Below the pieces are notes generated by a model. It ran no database searches. It had not been told where the DNA came from and saw nothing but the letters and a program-made list of their open reading frames with translations. From contig NZ_OY735139.1 in NCBI RefSeq assembly GCF_963457605.1, positions 744,001-808,000 of the forward strand: 64,000 nt of DNA, in the 5' to 3' direction. The translations under genes and the position numbers were made by a program. Origin of the DNA: an uncultured Gellertiella sp. (lineage in GTDB: Bacteria > Pseudomonadota > Alphaproteobacteria > Rhizobiales > Rhizobiaceae). Shown here one piece after another: positions 53,191 to 61,674 of the stretch. Numbering within the stretch: position 1 is the first letter of the stretch; each line of letters starts with the position of its first letter.

Positions 53191-55256
53191 TGATGGAACT
53201 CGACAGCCTCGACCGCCTGCTGCGCCCGAAAACCATTGCCGTGTTTGGCGGCAAGGAAGCCCGGCGCGTGATCTATCAATGCGACAAGATGGGCTTTGCC
53301 GGAGAAATCTGGCCGGTCCATCCGAAGGAAGACGAAATCGCCGGACGCAAGTGCTACCGCTCGGTGGCCGACCTGCCCTCCGCCCCCGATGCCGCCTTTG
53401 TCGGCGTCAACCGCAACCTTACCGTCGACATCGTCCGCCAGCTCTCCGAACGGGGTGCGGGCGGCGCGATCTGCTATGCCTCGGGCTTTCTCGAAGCCCA
53501 GTCGGAGCTTGCCGACGGCGCCGACCTGCAGAACGAACTGGTAAAGGCAGCAGGCCGGATGCGGATCATCGGTCCGAACTGCTACGGCATCGTCAACGCG
53601 CTCGATGGCGCATTGCTCTGGCCCGACCAGCACGGCATGATCCGCGTCGAAAAGGGCGTGGCGATCCTCACCCAGTCGTCGAATATCGTGCTCAATCTCA
53701 CCATGCAGACCCGTGGCCTGCCGATTGCCTATATCATGACCGCGGGCAACCAGGCCCAGTCCGGCCTGTCGGAAATGGCGATTGCCGCCCTCGAAGATCC
53801 GCGCGTCACCGCCCTCGGCCTGCATATCGAAGGCATCGACAGCGTCGAGGCGCTGGAGCGGCTGAGCCGCCGCTCGCGCGAGCTGAAGAAGCCGGTGGTG
53901 GCGCTGAAGGTCGGCAAGTCCGAGGCCGCCCAGAAGGCAACCGTCTCCCATACCGCGTCGCTGGCCGGCAACCATGCCGTTTCCTCCGCCCTGCTGAAGC
54001 GGCTCGGCATCGGCCAGGTGGCAAGCCTGCCGGTCATGCTCGAAACCCTGAAGCTGCTGCATGTCTATGGGCCGCTGTCCTCCTATGACATCTCCTCGAT
54101 GAGCTGTTCGGGGGGCGAGGCCTCGCTGATGTCCGACACCGCCCATGGTCGCAAGATCAATTTCCGGGCGCTGAAGACCGAGCAGCTTCCGGCGCTGCGC
54201 GAAAGCCTCGGCGAGATGGTGACGCTCGCCAATCCGCTCGATTACCACACCTTCGTCTGGGGCAATGAGGACCGGCAGGCCGCCGCCTTCACCGCGATGA
54301 TGCAGGGCGGCTATGCGCTGAACCTGATCGTGCTGGACTTCCCGCGCTCCGACCGCTGCACCTATGAAGACTGGTGGACGACGGTCAATGCCATGCGCCG
54401 GGCGAGTGCCGCCAACAATGGCGTGCCGGCAGGCTTCGTCGCCTCGATTGGCGAGAACATGCATGAGGACGTGGCCTTCAAGCTGATGGAAATGGGCATG
54501 GTGCCGCTCTGCGGCATCGACGAGGCGCTGACGGCGGCTGAAATCGCCGCCGATATCGGCCTTGCCTGGCGGACCCCTGCCCCGCAGCCGCTGTTGTCCG
54601 CCCGCCTGAAGGACGGCGACAGCGAGACCCTGTCGGAAGCCGAGGCCAAGGCCGAACTTGCCGCCCATGGCGTGCCGGTCCCGGCAGGCGTCACGGCCAA
54701 TACGCCCGAGGCGATTGCCGATGCGGCGGAAAAGCTCGGCTATCCCGTGGCGCTCAAGGGTCTGGGCGTTGCCCACAAGACCGAGGCCGGAGCCGTCAGG
54801 CTCAACCTCCAGTCCCGCGATGACGTACTGAAGGCGGCCCAGGCCATGGCGCATGTCGCCAGGGGCTATCTGGCGGAAAAGATGGTCGGCAAGCCGGTGG
54901 CCGAACTGATCATCGGCGCCACCAGCGATGCCGTTGCCGGTCCGGTCCTGACCGTCGGTGCCGGGGGCATCCTCGTCGAACTGATCGAGGACGCCGCCCT
55001 GCTGACGCTGCCGACCACCGACGCCGAAATCCGCGCCGCCATTTCCGGCCTGAAGATTTCGAAGCTGCTGACCGGCTATCGCGGCCAGGCAAAGGGCGAC
55101 ATCGAGGCCCTGGTCAGGACCGTGGCGGCAGCCGCCGCCTTCGTTACCGCCAATGCCGAACGGCTGGAAGAACTCGACATCAACCCGGTCATGGTGCTGC
55201 CCGAGGGGCAAGGTGCCGTTGCCGCAGACGCGCTGATCAGGAGGAAGACATCGTGA
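53190..55256 (+). CDS. NDP-forming acyl-CoA synthetase (acetate--CoA ligase family)
   Basis: A 688-residue fused alpha/beta ligase: CoA-binding domain (LLRPKTIAVFGG, residues 10-130), succinyl-CoA-ligase-like domain with the phosphohistidine in VSHTASLAG (about residue 253), and a C-terminal ATP-grasp domain (LAAHGVPVPAGV; GYPVALKGLGVAHKTEAGAV; ELDINPVMV). It probably activates gamma-butyrobetaine or crotonobetaine with CoA. This is unlike the AMP-forming CaiC/BbsG used in enterobacteria, so the substrate is assigned by context only. It has no acetyltransferase domain. Confidence 0.85.
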   Translation: MMELDSLDRLLRPKTIAVFGGKEARRVIYQCDKMGFAGEIWPVHPKEDEIAGRKCYRSVADLPSAPDAAFVGVNRNLTVDIVRQLSERGAGGAICYASGFLEAQSELADGADLQNELVKAAGRMRIIGPNCYGIVNALDGALLWPDQHGMIRVEKGVAILTQSSNIVLNLTMQTRGLPIAYIMTAGNQAQSGLSEMAIAALEDPRVTALGLHIEGIDSVEALERLSRRSRELKKPVVALKVGKSEAAQKATVSHTASLAGNHAVSSALLKRLGIGQVASLPVMLETLKLLHVYGPLSSYDISSMSCSGGEASLMSDTAHGRKINFRALKTEQLPALRESLGEMVTLANPLDYHTFVWGNEDRQAAAFTAMMQGGYALNLIVLDFPRSDRCTYEDWWTTVNAMRRASAANNGVPAGFVASIGENMHEDVAFKLMEMGMVPLCGIDEALTAAEIAADIGLAWRTPAPQPLLSARLKDGDSETLSEAEAKAELAAHGVPVPAGVTANTPEAIADAAEKLGYPVALKGLGVAHKTEAGAVRLNLQSRDDVLKAAQAMAHVARGYLAEKMVGKPVAELIIGATSDAVAGPVLTVGAGGILVELIEDAALLTLPTTDAEIRAAISGLKISKLLTGYRGQAKGDIEALVRTVAAAAAFVTANAERLEELDINPVMVLPEGQGAVAADALIRRKTS

Positions 55257-56038
55257 CCGCAGAGCCAATCCGCACCCGCCGCGAAGGCGGCATTCTCGAA
55301 GTGACGATGGACCGGCCGAAGGCCAATGCCATCGATCTCGCGACCTCGCGCATCATGGGCAGGATCTTCGCCGACTTCCGCGACGACCCCTCCCTGCGCG
55401 TTGCGATCATCACCGGGGCCGGCGAAAAGTTCTTCTGCCCCGGCTGGGACCTGAAGGCTGCCGCCGGTGGCGATGCGGTCGATGGCGATTACGGCATCGG
55501 CGGCTTTGGCGGCATGCAGGAACTGCGTGACCTCAACAAGCCGATCATCGCGGCGATCAACGGCATCTGCTGCGGCGGCGGTTTTGAAATCGCGCTGTCG
55601 ACCGACCTGATTCTCGCCGCCGAGCATGCGACCTTCGCCCTGCCGGAAATCCGCTCCGGCACGGTGGCGGATGCCGCCTCGATCAAGCTGCCGAAGCGCA
55701 TTCCCTACCATGTCGCGATGGACATGCTGCTGACCGGCCGCTGGCTTGACGCCAGTGAAGGCCACCGCTGGGGCTTCGTCAACGAGATCCTGCCCGCCGA
55801 CAAGCTGATGGCCCGCGCCTGGGAACTTGCCCGCCTGCTCGAAAGCGGCCCGCCGCTGGTCTATGCGGCGATCAAGGAAGTGGTGCGCGAGGCCGAAGGC
55901 TCGAAGTTCCAGGACGCCATGAACAAGGTCACCCGCCGCCAGCTGAAGACCGTCGACATCCTCTACGGCTCCGAAGACCAGCTGGAAGGCGCACGCGCCT
56001 TCGCCGAAAAGCGTGATCCGGTCTGGCAGGGCAAATAA
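55253..56038 (+). CDS. caiD: Enoyl-CoA hydratase, probable crotonobetainyl-CoA hydratase
   Basis: A 261-residue crotonase-fold enzyme. MDRPKANAIDLATS and ITGAGEKFFCPGWDLKAAAGG form the oxyanion hole, and PIIAAINGICCGGGFEIALSTD is the signature helix with LPEIRSGTVADAAS holding the second catalytic glutamate region. PGWDLKA and the 261-residue length match CaiD, which hydrates crotonobetainyl-CoA to L-carnitinyl-CoA. It starts with GTG after AGGAGG and overlaps the ligase stop by four bases. A strong terminator ends the operon. Confidence 0.87.
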   Translation: MTAEPIRTRREGGILEVTMDRPKANAIDLATSRIMGRIFADFRDDPSLRVAIITGAGEKFFCPGWDLKAAAGGDAVDGDYGIGGFGGMQELRDLNKPIIAAINGICCGGGFEIALSTDLILAAEHATFALPEIRSGTVADAASIKLPKRIPYHVAMDMLLTGRWLDASEGHRWGFVNEILPADKLMARAWELARLLESGPPLVYAAIKEVVREAEGSKFQDAMNKVTRRQLKTVDILYGSEDQLEGARAFAEKRDPVWQGK

Positions 56039-56067
56039 GCCCTCCAGGGACCTGACGCAGACATCAG

Positions 56068-56096
56068 CCGTGCATCCCCCCGGATGCACGGTTTTT
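56068..56096 (+). terminator. Rho-independent terminator of the carnitine operon
   Basis: CCGTGCATCC-CCCC-GGATGCACGG followed by T5; its T-run merges directly into the TTAGAG start of the next mosaic element. Confidence 0.88.
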
Positions 56097-56281
56097 AGAG
56101 TTTGTCAGGGAAAAGTGGAATCCGGTTTTCCCGCTCAAACTTGTTTGAGCGAAAGGACAAACGAAACCACAGAAAACCAGAGTCTATCTGGTTCAGTATG
56201 AACCTGACAGACTCTAACGCTCCTTGATTTCGTTTGTCTTTTCGGGAAAACCGGATTCCACTTTTCCCTGACAAACGCTAA
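56095..56281. repeat. Mosaic hairpin element, copy F/G (symmetric L-M-R-L')
   Basis: A forward copy (56095-56217) with left hairpin, one GCTCAAACTTGTTTGAGC palindrome and the right hairpin (GGTTCAGTATGAACC core) is followed by an inverted left half (to 56281), so one R hairpin serves two L arms. The inverted arm ends ...CTGACAAACGCTAAG, whose TAG (minus strand) is the stop codon of the adjacent ParB-like gene. Confidence 0.85.
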
Positions 56282-56889
56282 GGGCCGCACCAGCCGGGCA
56301 GGAAGCTTGCATCCTTGTGCCTGGCAATGTCCCATGCCGCCGCCAGTGCCTTTTTCGGATTGTCGCGGGCAAGGGTCGCATCCATCCGGTCGCGCAGATA
56401 GTCCGCCCAGAGGAATTCGGAAAACGGCGTGGTGTCCTTGGAATAGCCGCCCGCCTCGCGCAATTCGCCCGCCACCGAGCGGAAGGGGTCGTCGACCAGC
56501 CCTTCCACCGTCTTTGGCAGCGCCTCCGGCGATTGCCGCCTGCCCTTTTCGTCGAAAGGATGCAGCCAGGCGCGCTTGTCCATGAAGCGCAGGAATTCGT
56601 CCTTGCCGAGATGGGAGAGGCGGGCCTGCACCGCGACCAGCACCTTTTCCTGCCCCTCCTGGTGCAGGGCAAGGGCGAGGTGGTGATGGTCGACAAGGTA
56701 GAAGACATCCCCGGGGCCGACGACCACAGGCACCAGGTGATCGCCGAGAAAGGTCCCCTCCTCCCGCGCCGTCTTTTCCCGCCAGTTGTCGCGCTTGCGC
56801 TTCACCTCGCGGGCACCCATGGTGATCTGGGTCGGGCGCAGATCAAGGATCGGCACCAGTTTCAGGATCGGTTCCACACTCGACATCAC
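56278..56889 (-). CDS. ParB-like nuclease-domain protein
   Basis: A 203-residue protein of the ParBc_2 (putative ParB-like nuclease) family: an N-terminal LDLRPTQITMGAREVKRKR, then PVVVGPGDVFYLVDHHHLALAL, the sulfiredoxin/ParB-type core with the conserved DHHH cluster, then a basic helical tail. It is not a chromosome-partitioning ParB (no HTH). In this family the substrate is unknown. The stop codon is furnished by the inverted repeat arm; related proteins may extend a little further, so the last residues could be altered. Confidence 0.78.
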   Translation of the reverse strand: MMSSVEPILKLVPILDLRPTQITMGAREVKRKRDNWREKTAREEGTFLGDHLVPVVVGPGDVFYLVDHHHLALALHQEGQEKVLVAVQARLSHLGKDEFLRFMDKRAWLHPFDEKGRRQSPEALPKTVEGLVDDPFRSVAGELREAGGYSKDTTPFSEFLWADYLRDRMDATLARDNPKKALAAAWDIARHKDASFLPGWCGP

Positions 56890-56913
56890 GGTCTCCCCTT
56901 CATGTGCAGGCCG

Positions 56914-58542
56914 TCATGCGGGCCGGACGGGCTTTACGTCCATGGCCCGGACCGCGTCGTCGACGCTGTAGTAACACCGGGAGAGCAGATCCGTTTCACC
57001 GGCGAGCTCAAACAGGTCCCTCAGATGATCATGCACCCGGGCATAATGCAGCCTGAGACCGCGCGCCTGCAAGGACTGGTCGAATTCCGTCAGCTGGTCG
57101 AGCGCGGTCGTGTCGACATCGAAGCTTTCCTCAAGGCTGAGCACCACCCGGCGGATCGCCGGATCTTCGGCCACCCGCGCGGCCACGGTGCTGAGCACCG
57201 TATCGGCATTGGCGTAGAAAAGCGGCGCTGCCGGGCGGAAGACCGCCAGATCAGATGCCAACGCCGCATCGGGATGGCGGGCCGCATCGACATAATCACG
57301 CCCGCCGCCAAGCGGCGCGAGCCGGGCGATCACCGGAGCCGACAGCCGCCGCAGCAGGGCGATCAGCGACAGGACGATGGCAAGCAGCATGCCGTCGAGC
57401 ACGCCGAAGGTGAGAATGCCCGCCGCCGTGCCGAAAGCGAGGTAATTGTCGCGCCCGAGCCGCCAGAGCCGCAGGAACGGCTTCGGATCGAGCGCATGGG
57501 ACAGGGCGGCGATGATCACCGCGGCAGGCACCGGCTTCGGCAGGTCGGCAATCAGCCCGTGGCCGAAGACGACAAGCAGGGCCAGCGCCAGTGCCGCAAC
57601 CAGTCCCGCAAGCCTGCCCGATGCCCCTGCGGCCTGCGAGGCGGAGCCCGCCGAAAATCCGGCGCCCACTGGCATGCCGCCGGTAAGCGCGCTCGCCAGA
57701 TTGGCGGCGGCGAAGGCGGAAAGCTCGCGATTGGCGCTGACCCTGTCGCCATGGCTGAGCGCCAGGCTGCGCACCGTCCCCCAGGATTCGGCAAACAGGA
57801 TCAGCACCAGCGGCACGGCATATTGGGCAAGGCCCGACAGCACTGGCCAGTCGAGCGCGGGCAGGTCCGGCCAGGTGAGCCTCAGCCCGATGTCGCCGAC
57901 CATCTCCACCCCAAGGGCGGAAAGCCCTGCCAACCGCGACAGCGACACCCCCGCCACCAGCACGAGCAGCGGGCCCGGCACATGGCGAAAGCGCCGGACT
58001 GCGAGCAGAAACGCAAGTGACGCCGCCCCGAGCGCCAGGCTTGCCGCATGGACCTGCGGCAGGTGGTGGAACAGGTCCGCACCGAACGCCGCGAGATTGG
58101 TGCCTGACGCCCTGAAGCCGAGGAGATCCGGCAACTGGTGCAGGATGATGGTGACTGCCAGGCCGAAGGCAAAGCCCTTCAGCACGGGTCGCGAGATGAA
58201 GCCGGTCAGTCCGCCAAGCCGCAACAGCGCTGCGAGCAAAAACAACCCGCCGGTCAGCAGCACGATCCAGGTGGAAAAGCCCGCCCTTGCCGCAACGCCG
58301 CCCGGGATGGCGGCAAGGGTCGCGGCGAGAATGGCGGCGGAGGACGAGGTTGGCGCGACGATGGCAAAGCGGCTTTGCCCGACAGCCGCATAGGCCACCG
58401 CCCCCGCAATGCCGGCCAGGATGGCGCGTTCCGGCGGCAGGCCTGCGATCCCCGCATAGGCCACCGCCTCCGGCAGCATCAGGCCCGCGACCGAAAGCCC
58501 CGCCAGGCCATTGCGCCAAATCTCCAAATGCCGTCTCCGCAA
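56914..58542 (-). CDS. SulP-family anion transporter with STAS domain
   Basis: About 542 residues: ten to twelve hydrophobic helices beginning GLAGLSVAGLMLPEAVAYAG (family signature PEAVAYA), then a cytosolic STAS domain (residues ~430-535; VVLSLEESFDVDTTALDQL). SulP proteins carry sulfate, bicarbonate or dicarboxylates. The sequence upstream is a repeat: the longest frame begins with GTG at 58593, inside the terminal repeat of the palindromic element. A TTG at 58542 (LRRRHLEIWRN) is the better start for the family, though without a strong ribosome-binding site. The native 5' end may have been altered by the insertion. Confidence 0.85.
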   Translation of the reverse strand: MRRRHLEIWRNGLAGLSVAGLMLPEAVAYAGIAGLPPERAILAGIAGAVAYAAVGQSRFAIVAPTSSSAAILAATLAAIPGGVAARAGFSTWIVLLTGGLFLLAALLRLGGLTGFISRPVLKGFAFGLAVTIILHQLPDLLGFRASGTNLAAFGADLFHHLPQVHAASLALGAASLAFLLAVRRFRHVPGPLLVLVAGVSLSRLAGLSALGVEMVGDIGLRLTWPDLPALDWPVLSGLAQYAVPLVLILFAESWGTVRSLALSHGDRVSANRELSAFAAANLASALTGGMPVGAGFSAGSASQAAGASGRLAGLVAALALALLVVFGHGLIADLPKPVPAAVIIAALSHALDPKPFLRLWRLGRDNYLAFGTAAGILTFGVLDGMLLAIVLSLIALLRRLSAPVIARLAPLGGGRDYVDAARHPDAALASDLAVFRPAAPLFYANADTVLSTVAARVAEDPAIRRVVLSLEESFDVDTTALDQLTEFDQSLQARGLRLHYARVHDHLRDLFELAGETDLLSRCYYSVDDAVRAMDVKPVRPA

Positions 58543-58579
58543 CCATCGCCCCGGCGAAAAATCCGCCCCTGATTCTCTT

Positions 58580-58848
58580 ATACCAAGGATCACTGATGGG
58601 AACCCATTCGACCGGATCGATTTTGGCTTGCGGCCAGGAGAAAACCGCAGTCGGACCTACCGGTCCGGCGAGGATTTTCGACGCCGTCCGCAAGTCAAAA
58701 GCGACCGGCCCTCCGGGTGGCGTGGAATTCGGCCACCGGAGGGCGTCGAAATCCTCGGTCGATGCTCAAAGCATCGACCTGCGGTATTCTCCTGCCCGGT
58801 ATCCGTTTCCACGCCATCGAATGGGTTCCCATCAGTGATCCTTGGTAT
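58580..58848 (+). repeat. 269-bp palindromic element with 32-bp terminal inverted repeats, copy 2
   Basis: Left arm starts ATACCAAGGATCACTGATGG, and the right arm is its exact reverse complement over 32 bases. Internal paired arms (CAGGAGAAAACCGCAG / CTGCGGTATTCTCCTG) and hairpins (GGACC-TACC-GGTCC; GTCGATGC-TCAAA-GCATCGAC) match copy 1 in position, with base changes compensated on the opposite arm. It has the same orientation as copy 1, and its left end lies against the SulP gene. Confidence 0.9.
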
Positions 58849-59085
58849 TAGCATGGCAACCGGCAGACAAGAACGCGGCAGATCATCCCTCTGCAGGCGA
58901 ATACATCACCCGCTACCTGCGGGAAAACGCAGTCAGGCAAACGTCAAGCCGGGGCCGAATGCCGGTCTCGCCGGGTTTTTGCCGCAAATAGGCTGGGCAG
59001 AGTGCGCAACCCGCCTTGCCTTGGCCGCAAGTCGCCGGTTGAATGCTGGTAACCTGCCTCGTCCATCACCGCATGAAAGCCCGAG
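58849..59085. other. Leader of the CocE/NonD hydrolase gene
   Basis: 237 bases without a gene; contains GGCCGAATGCCGG-type short dyads and no repeat recognised elsewhere. Together with the palindromic element it forms the ~500-base gap between SulP and the hydrolase. Confidence 0.4.
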
Positions 59086-61083
59086 ATGACCGAACGCTCC
59101 TTTACCGTCATTGAAAACCATTGGATCACGCTTGAAGACGGCACGCGTCTTGCCGCCCGCATCTGGATGCCCGACAACAGCGAAGCCGATCCGGTGCCGG
59201 CCGTGTTCGAATTCCTGCCCTATCGCAAGGGCGACGGCACTTCGCCGCGCGATGAATCCACCTACCCGTCCTTTGCCGCCGCAGGCATAGCGGGGGTGCG
59301 GGTCGATATCCGTGGTTCGGGCGAAAGCGAGGGGGTGATCGATGGCGAATATACACCGCTGGAACTCGCCAATGCCTGCGAGCTGATCGCGTGGATCGCC
59401 GCACAGCCCTGGTGCAACGGCTCGGTCGGGATGATGGGGATTTCCTGGGGCGGCTTCAACTGCCTGCAGGTCGCAGCGCTGCGCCCCCCGGCCCTGAAGG
59501 CCATCATCTCGCTCGCCTCGACCGTCGACCGCTACAATGACGACATCCACTACAAGAACGGCTGTCACCTTTCTGCGCAGCTCTCCTGGGCGGCGACCAT
59601 GCTTGCTTACCAGTCCCGGTCTCCCGATCCGGCGCTGACCGGTGACCGCTGGCGCGAGATGTGGCTGGAGCGGCTGGAAAACGAGCCGTTCTTTCTGGAG
59701 GAATGGCTGGAGCACCAGCGCCGCGATGCCTTCTGGCAGCATGGTTCGGTGAACGAGGCTTTCGGGCGGATCGAAATCCCCGCCATGGTGATTGCCGGCT
59801 GGGCGGATGGCTACCGCAACACGCCGATGAAGGCGATCGAGGGCATGGGCTCGAAGGCCAAGGCGCTGATCGGCCCGTGGATTCACAAATATCCGCATTT
59901 CGCCTATCCCAAGCCCCGCGCCGATTTTCTCGGCGAGGCAATTGCCTGGTGGAACCGCTGGCTGCGCGGCGAGGAGACCGGCGTCGAGGCCCTGCCGCAG
60001 ATGCGCGCCTTCATTCTAGACGGCCCCCGCCCGGCGATCCGCCGCGATGTCGATCCCGGCTTCTGGATTGCCAAGGACGACTGGACCAGGGCCGAACCGC
60101 ATGTGCTGCATGTCGGCAGCGACAGTCGGCTCGCCGAAGGCCATCCCGGTGCCAATGCCGAGCGGCCGGTCTATCTGCGCTCGCCGCTCGATACCGGGGT
60201 GATGGCGGGCGAATATTTCACCGTCAAGCCGGATGCCGAAATGGCGGGCGACCAGCGTCTGGACGATGCGGGCTCGCTGACCTTCGAGACCTCGCCGCTC
60301 GACGAGGCGCAGGCCTTTCTTGGCGAGCCGGTCCTGACCCTCAGGCTCTCGACGTCGGCCCCGCTCGCCAATCTCGTGGCACGCATCGTCGATGTGCATC
60401 CCGATGGCGTCGCGACCCGGGTCAGCTTCGGCGTGCTCAACCTTGCCCATCGCCATTCGAATGCCGAGCCGGAAGCCATGCCCGAGGGCGAGATGGTCGA
60501 GATCCGCATGGTGCTCGATGCCTGCGGCTATCGCTTCGGCAAGGGGCACCGAATTCGCCTGTCGCTGTCGACCGCCTACTGGCCGCTGCTGGTGCCGCCG
60601 CCGGTCGATCCGGGCGTGACCTTTGACGCCGCCTCGCTGGCGCTGGCGCTGCCCGCACTCGGCGAGCACCGGCTGATCGAGGTGAAGGAACCGGACAATC
60701 CCGATCCGCTGCCCGACTATATCACGCTCACGCCTGCCATCTCGCAGCGCGGCGTCTACCGCGACCTCACCCGCCAGCGCACCGAATACCGGATTCTTGA
60801 GGATACCGGTCTCAGCGAACATCCCCAGAGCGGCTTTGCCAGCCGCGAATGCCGTCGCGAGACCTGGACCATCGCCCCCGACGATCCCCTGTCGGTCACC
60901 GGCAGCTGTCACCATACGACGGAAGCGCGGCGCGAGGGCTGGGCGGTGCGCACCGAATGCCGCGCCTCGATGCGGGCGACCGCAACGGACTGGCTGATCT
61001 CGGCCCGGGTATCGGCCTATGAGGGCGAAACGCTGGTCCACGAGAAGACGTGGGACAAGAGAATCCCGCGCGATTTCATGTGA
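59086..61083 (+). CDS. CocE/NonD-family hydrolase
   Basis: A 665-residue protein of the X-Pro dipeptidyl-peptidase/cocaine-esterase group: alpha/beta-hydrolase domain (residues ~10-300; DIRGSGESEG, nucleophile in MGISWGGFN, acid in WADGYRNTP, histidine in IGPWIHKYPH) and a C-terminal jelly-roll domain (~330-560) that shapes the active site. There is no signal peptide, so it is cytosolic. Substrates in the family are esters or peptides; none can be named. Its stop overlaps the convergent ACT-protein stop by eight bases. Confidence 0.88.
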   Translation: MTERSFTVIENHWITLEDGTRLAARIWMPDNSEADPVPAVFEFLPYRKGDGTSPRDESTYPSFAAAGIAGVRVDIRGSGESEGVIDGEYTPLELANACELIAWIAAQPWCNGSVGMMGISWGGFNCLQVAALRPPALKAIISLASTVDRYNDDIHYKNGCHLSAQLSWAATMLAYQSRSPDPALTGDRWREMWLERLENEPFFLEEWLEHQRRDAFWQHGSVNEAFGRIEIPAMVIAGWADGYRNTPMKAIEGMGSKAKALIGPWIHKYPHFAYPKPRADFLGEAIAWWNRWLRGEETGVEALPQMRAFILDGPRPAIRRDVDPGFWIAKDDWTRAEPHVLHVGSDSRLAEGHPGANAERPVYLRSPLDTGVMAGEYFTVKPDAEMAGDQRLDDAGSLTFETSPLDEAQAFLGEPVLTLRLSTSAPLANLVARIVDVHPDGVATRVSFGVLNLAHRHSNAEPEAMPEGEMVEIRMVLDACGYRFGKGHRIRLSLSTAYWPLLVPPPVDPGVTFDAASLALALPALGEHRLIEVKEPDNPDPLPDYITLTPAISQRGVYRDLTRQRTEYRILEDTGLSEHPQSGFASRECRRETWTIAPDDPLSVTGSCHHTTEARREGWAVRTECRASMRATATDWLISARVSAYEGETLVHEKTWDKRIPRDFM

Positions 61084-61471
61084 GCGCCTCAAGCACGCGG
61101 AGCGCCCGCTCCGCGTCCCCTGCCCCGACGAAGACATGATCATGATGGAAGGCGGCAACCACATTGGCGCTGATGCCATTGGCGGTCAGCGCCGCCGAAA
61201 TCGCCGCCGTCAGCCCGACAGCTTCCAGTGAGGAATGCACGGTCAGCGTGATCTGCCGCATCGCACCGGAGCGGGTGAGGCCCGCCGCGATGGCGCGCTC
61301 CTCCTCGACAATGAGCGTCAGCCCCTCGCTTTCCCGGAAAGTCGCCAGCGGCTGAAGCGGGGCAAGATCGAGAGATGCGGGCTCCGGAATGGTGGCGAAT
61401 ACATAGGTCTGCGGCTGGAGCGCGGGCTTCATGTTCTTCAGCAACAGGGTGAGATCGGTTTCGCCAGACAT
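61076..61471 (-). CDS. ACT-domain protein
   Basis: A 131-residue protein with two ACT-like halves (ACT_7 type): TLIVEEERAIAAGL and ITLTVHSSLEAVGLTAAISAAL, the latter with the typical V-x-S-L-E-A-x-G-L-T segment. Such proteins bind amino acids and may regulate partners; no catalytic domain is present. The start at 61471 (MSGETDLTLLL) follows AAGGAA; MRM six bases earlier would leave almost no spacing. Confidence 0.82.
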   Translation of the reverse strand: MSGETDLTLLLKNMKPALQPQTYVFATIPEPASLDLAPLQPLATFRESEGLTLIVEEERAIAAGLTRSGAMRQITLTVHSSLEAVGLTAAISAALTANGISANVVAAFHHDHVFVGAGDAERALRVLEALT

Positions 61472-61674
61472 CCGCATTTCCTTACCGGTTCGCCCTGTGC
61501 GCGATACCACAAATCGAATCTGAAATCAGCAGCTTGCCGGTCTTTGCGGATTCGGTTTGGCAGGGTTTTGATTCAATGTGTGAAGCCGTTCAGGTGAAAT
61601 GCAAGATGCCGCTTCAATCGGGGCCAATCCTGATTTAAACCGTTTGTATCATCTTTCCCTGTGGAGCCCGACAG

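Noticed and set aside
53001-55268. 755-codon minus-strand frame opposite the CoA ligase
   Set aside because: Antisense shadow of the NDP-forming ligase, which has complete domain signatures.
56278-56889. Chromosome-partitioning parB partner for the ParA-like gene
   Set aside because: The protein is of the ParBc_2 nuclease-like family without a helix-turn-helix and is 20 kb away.
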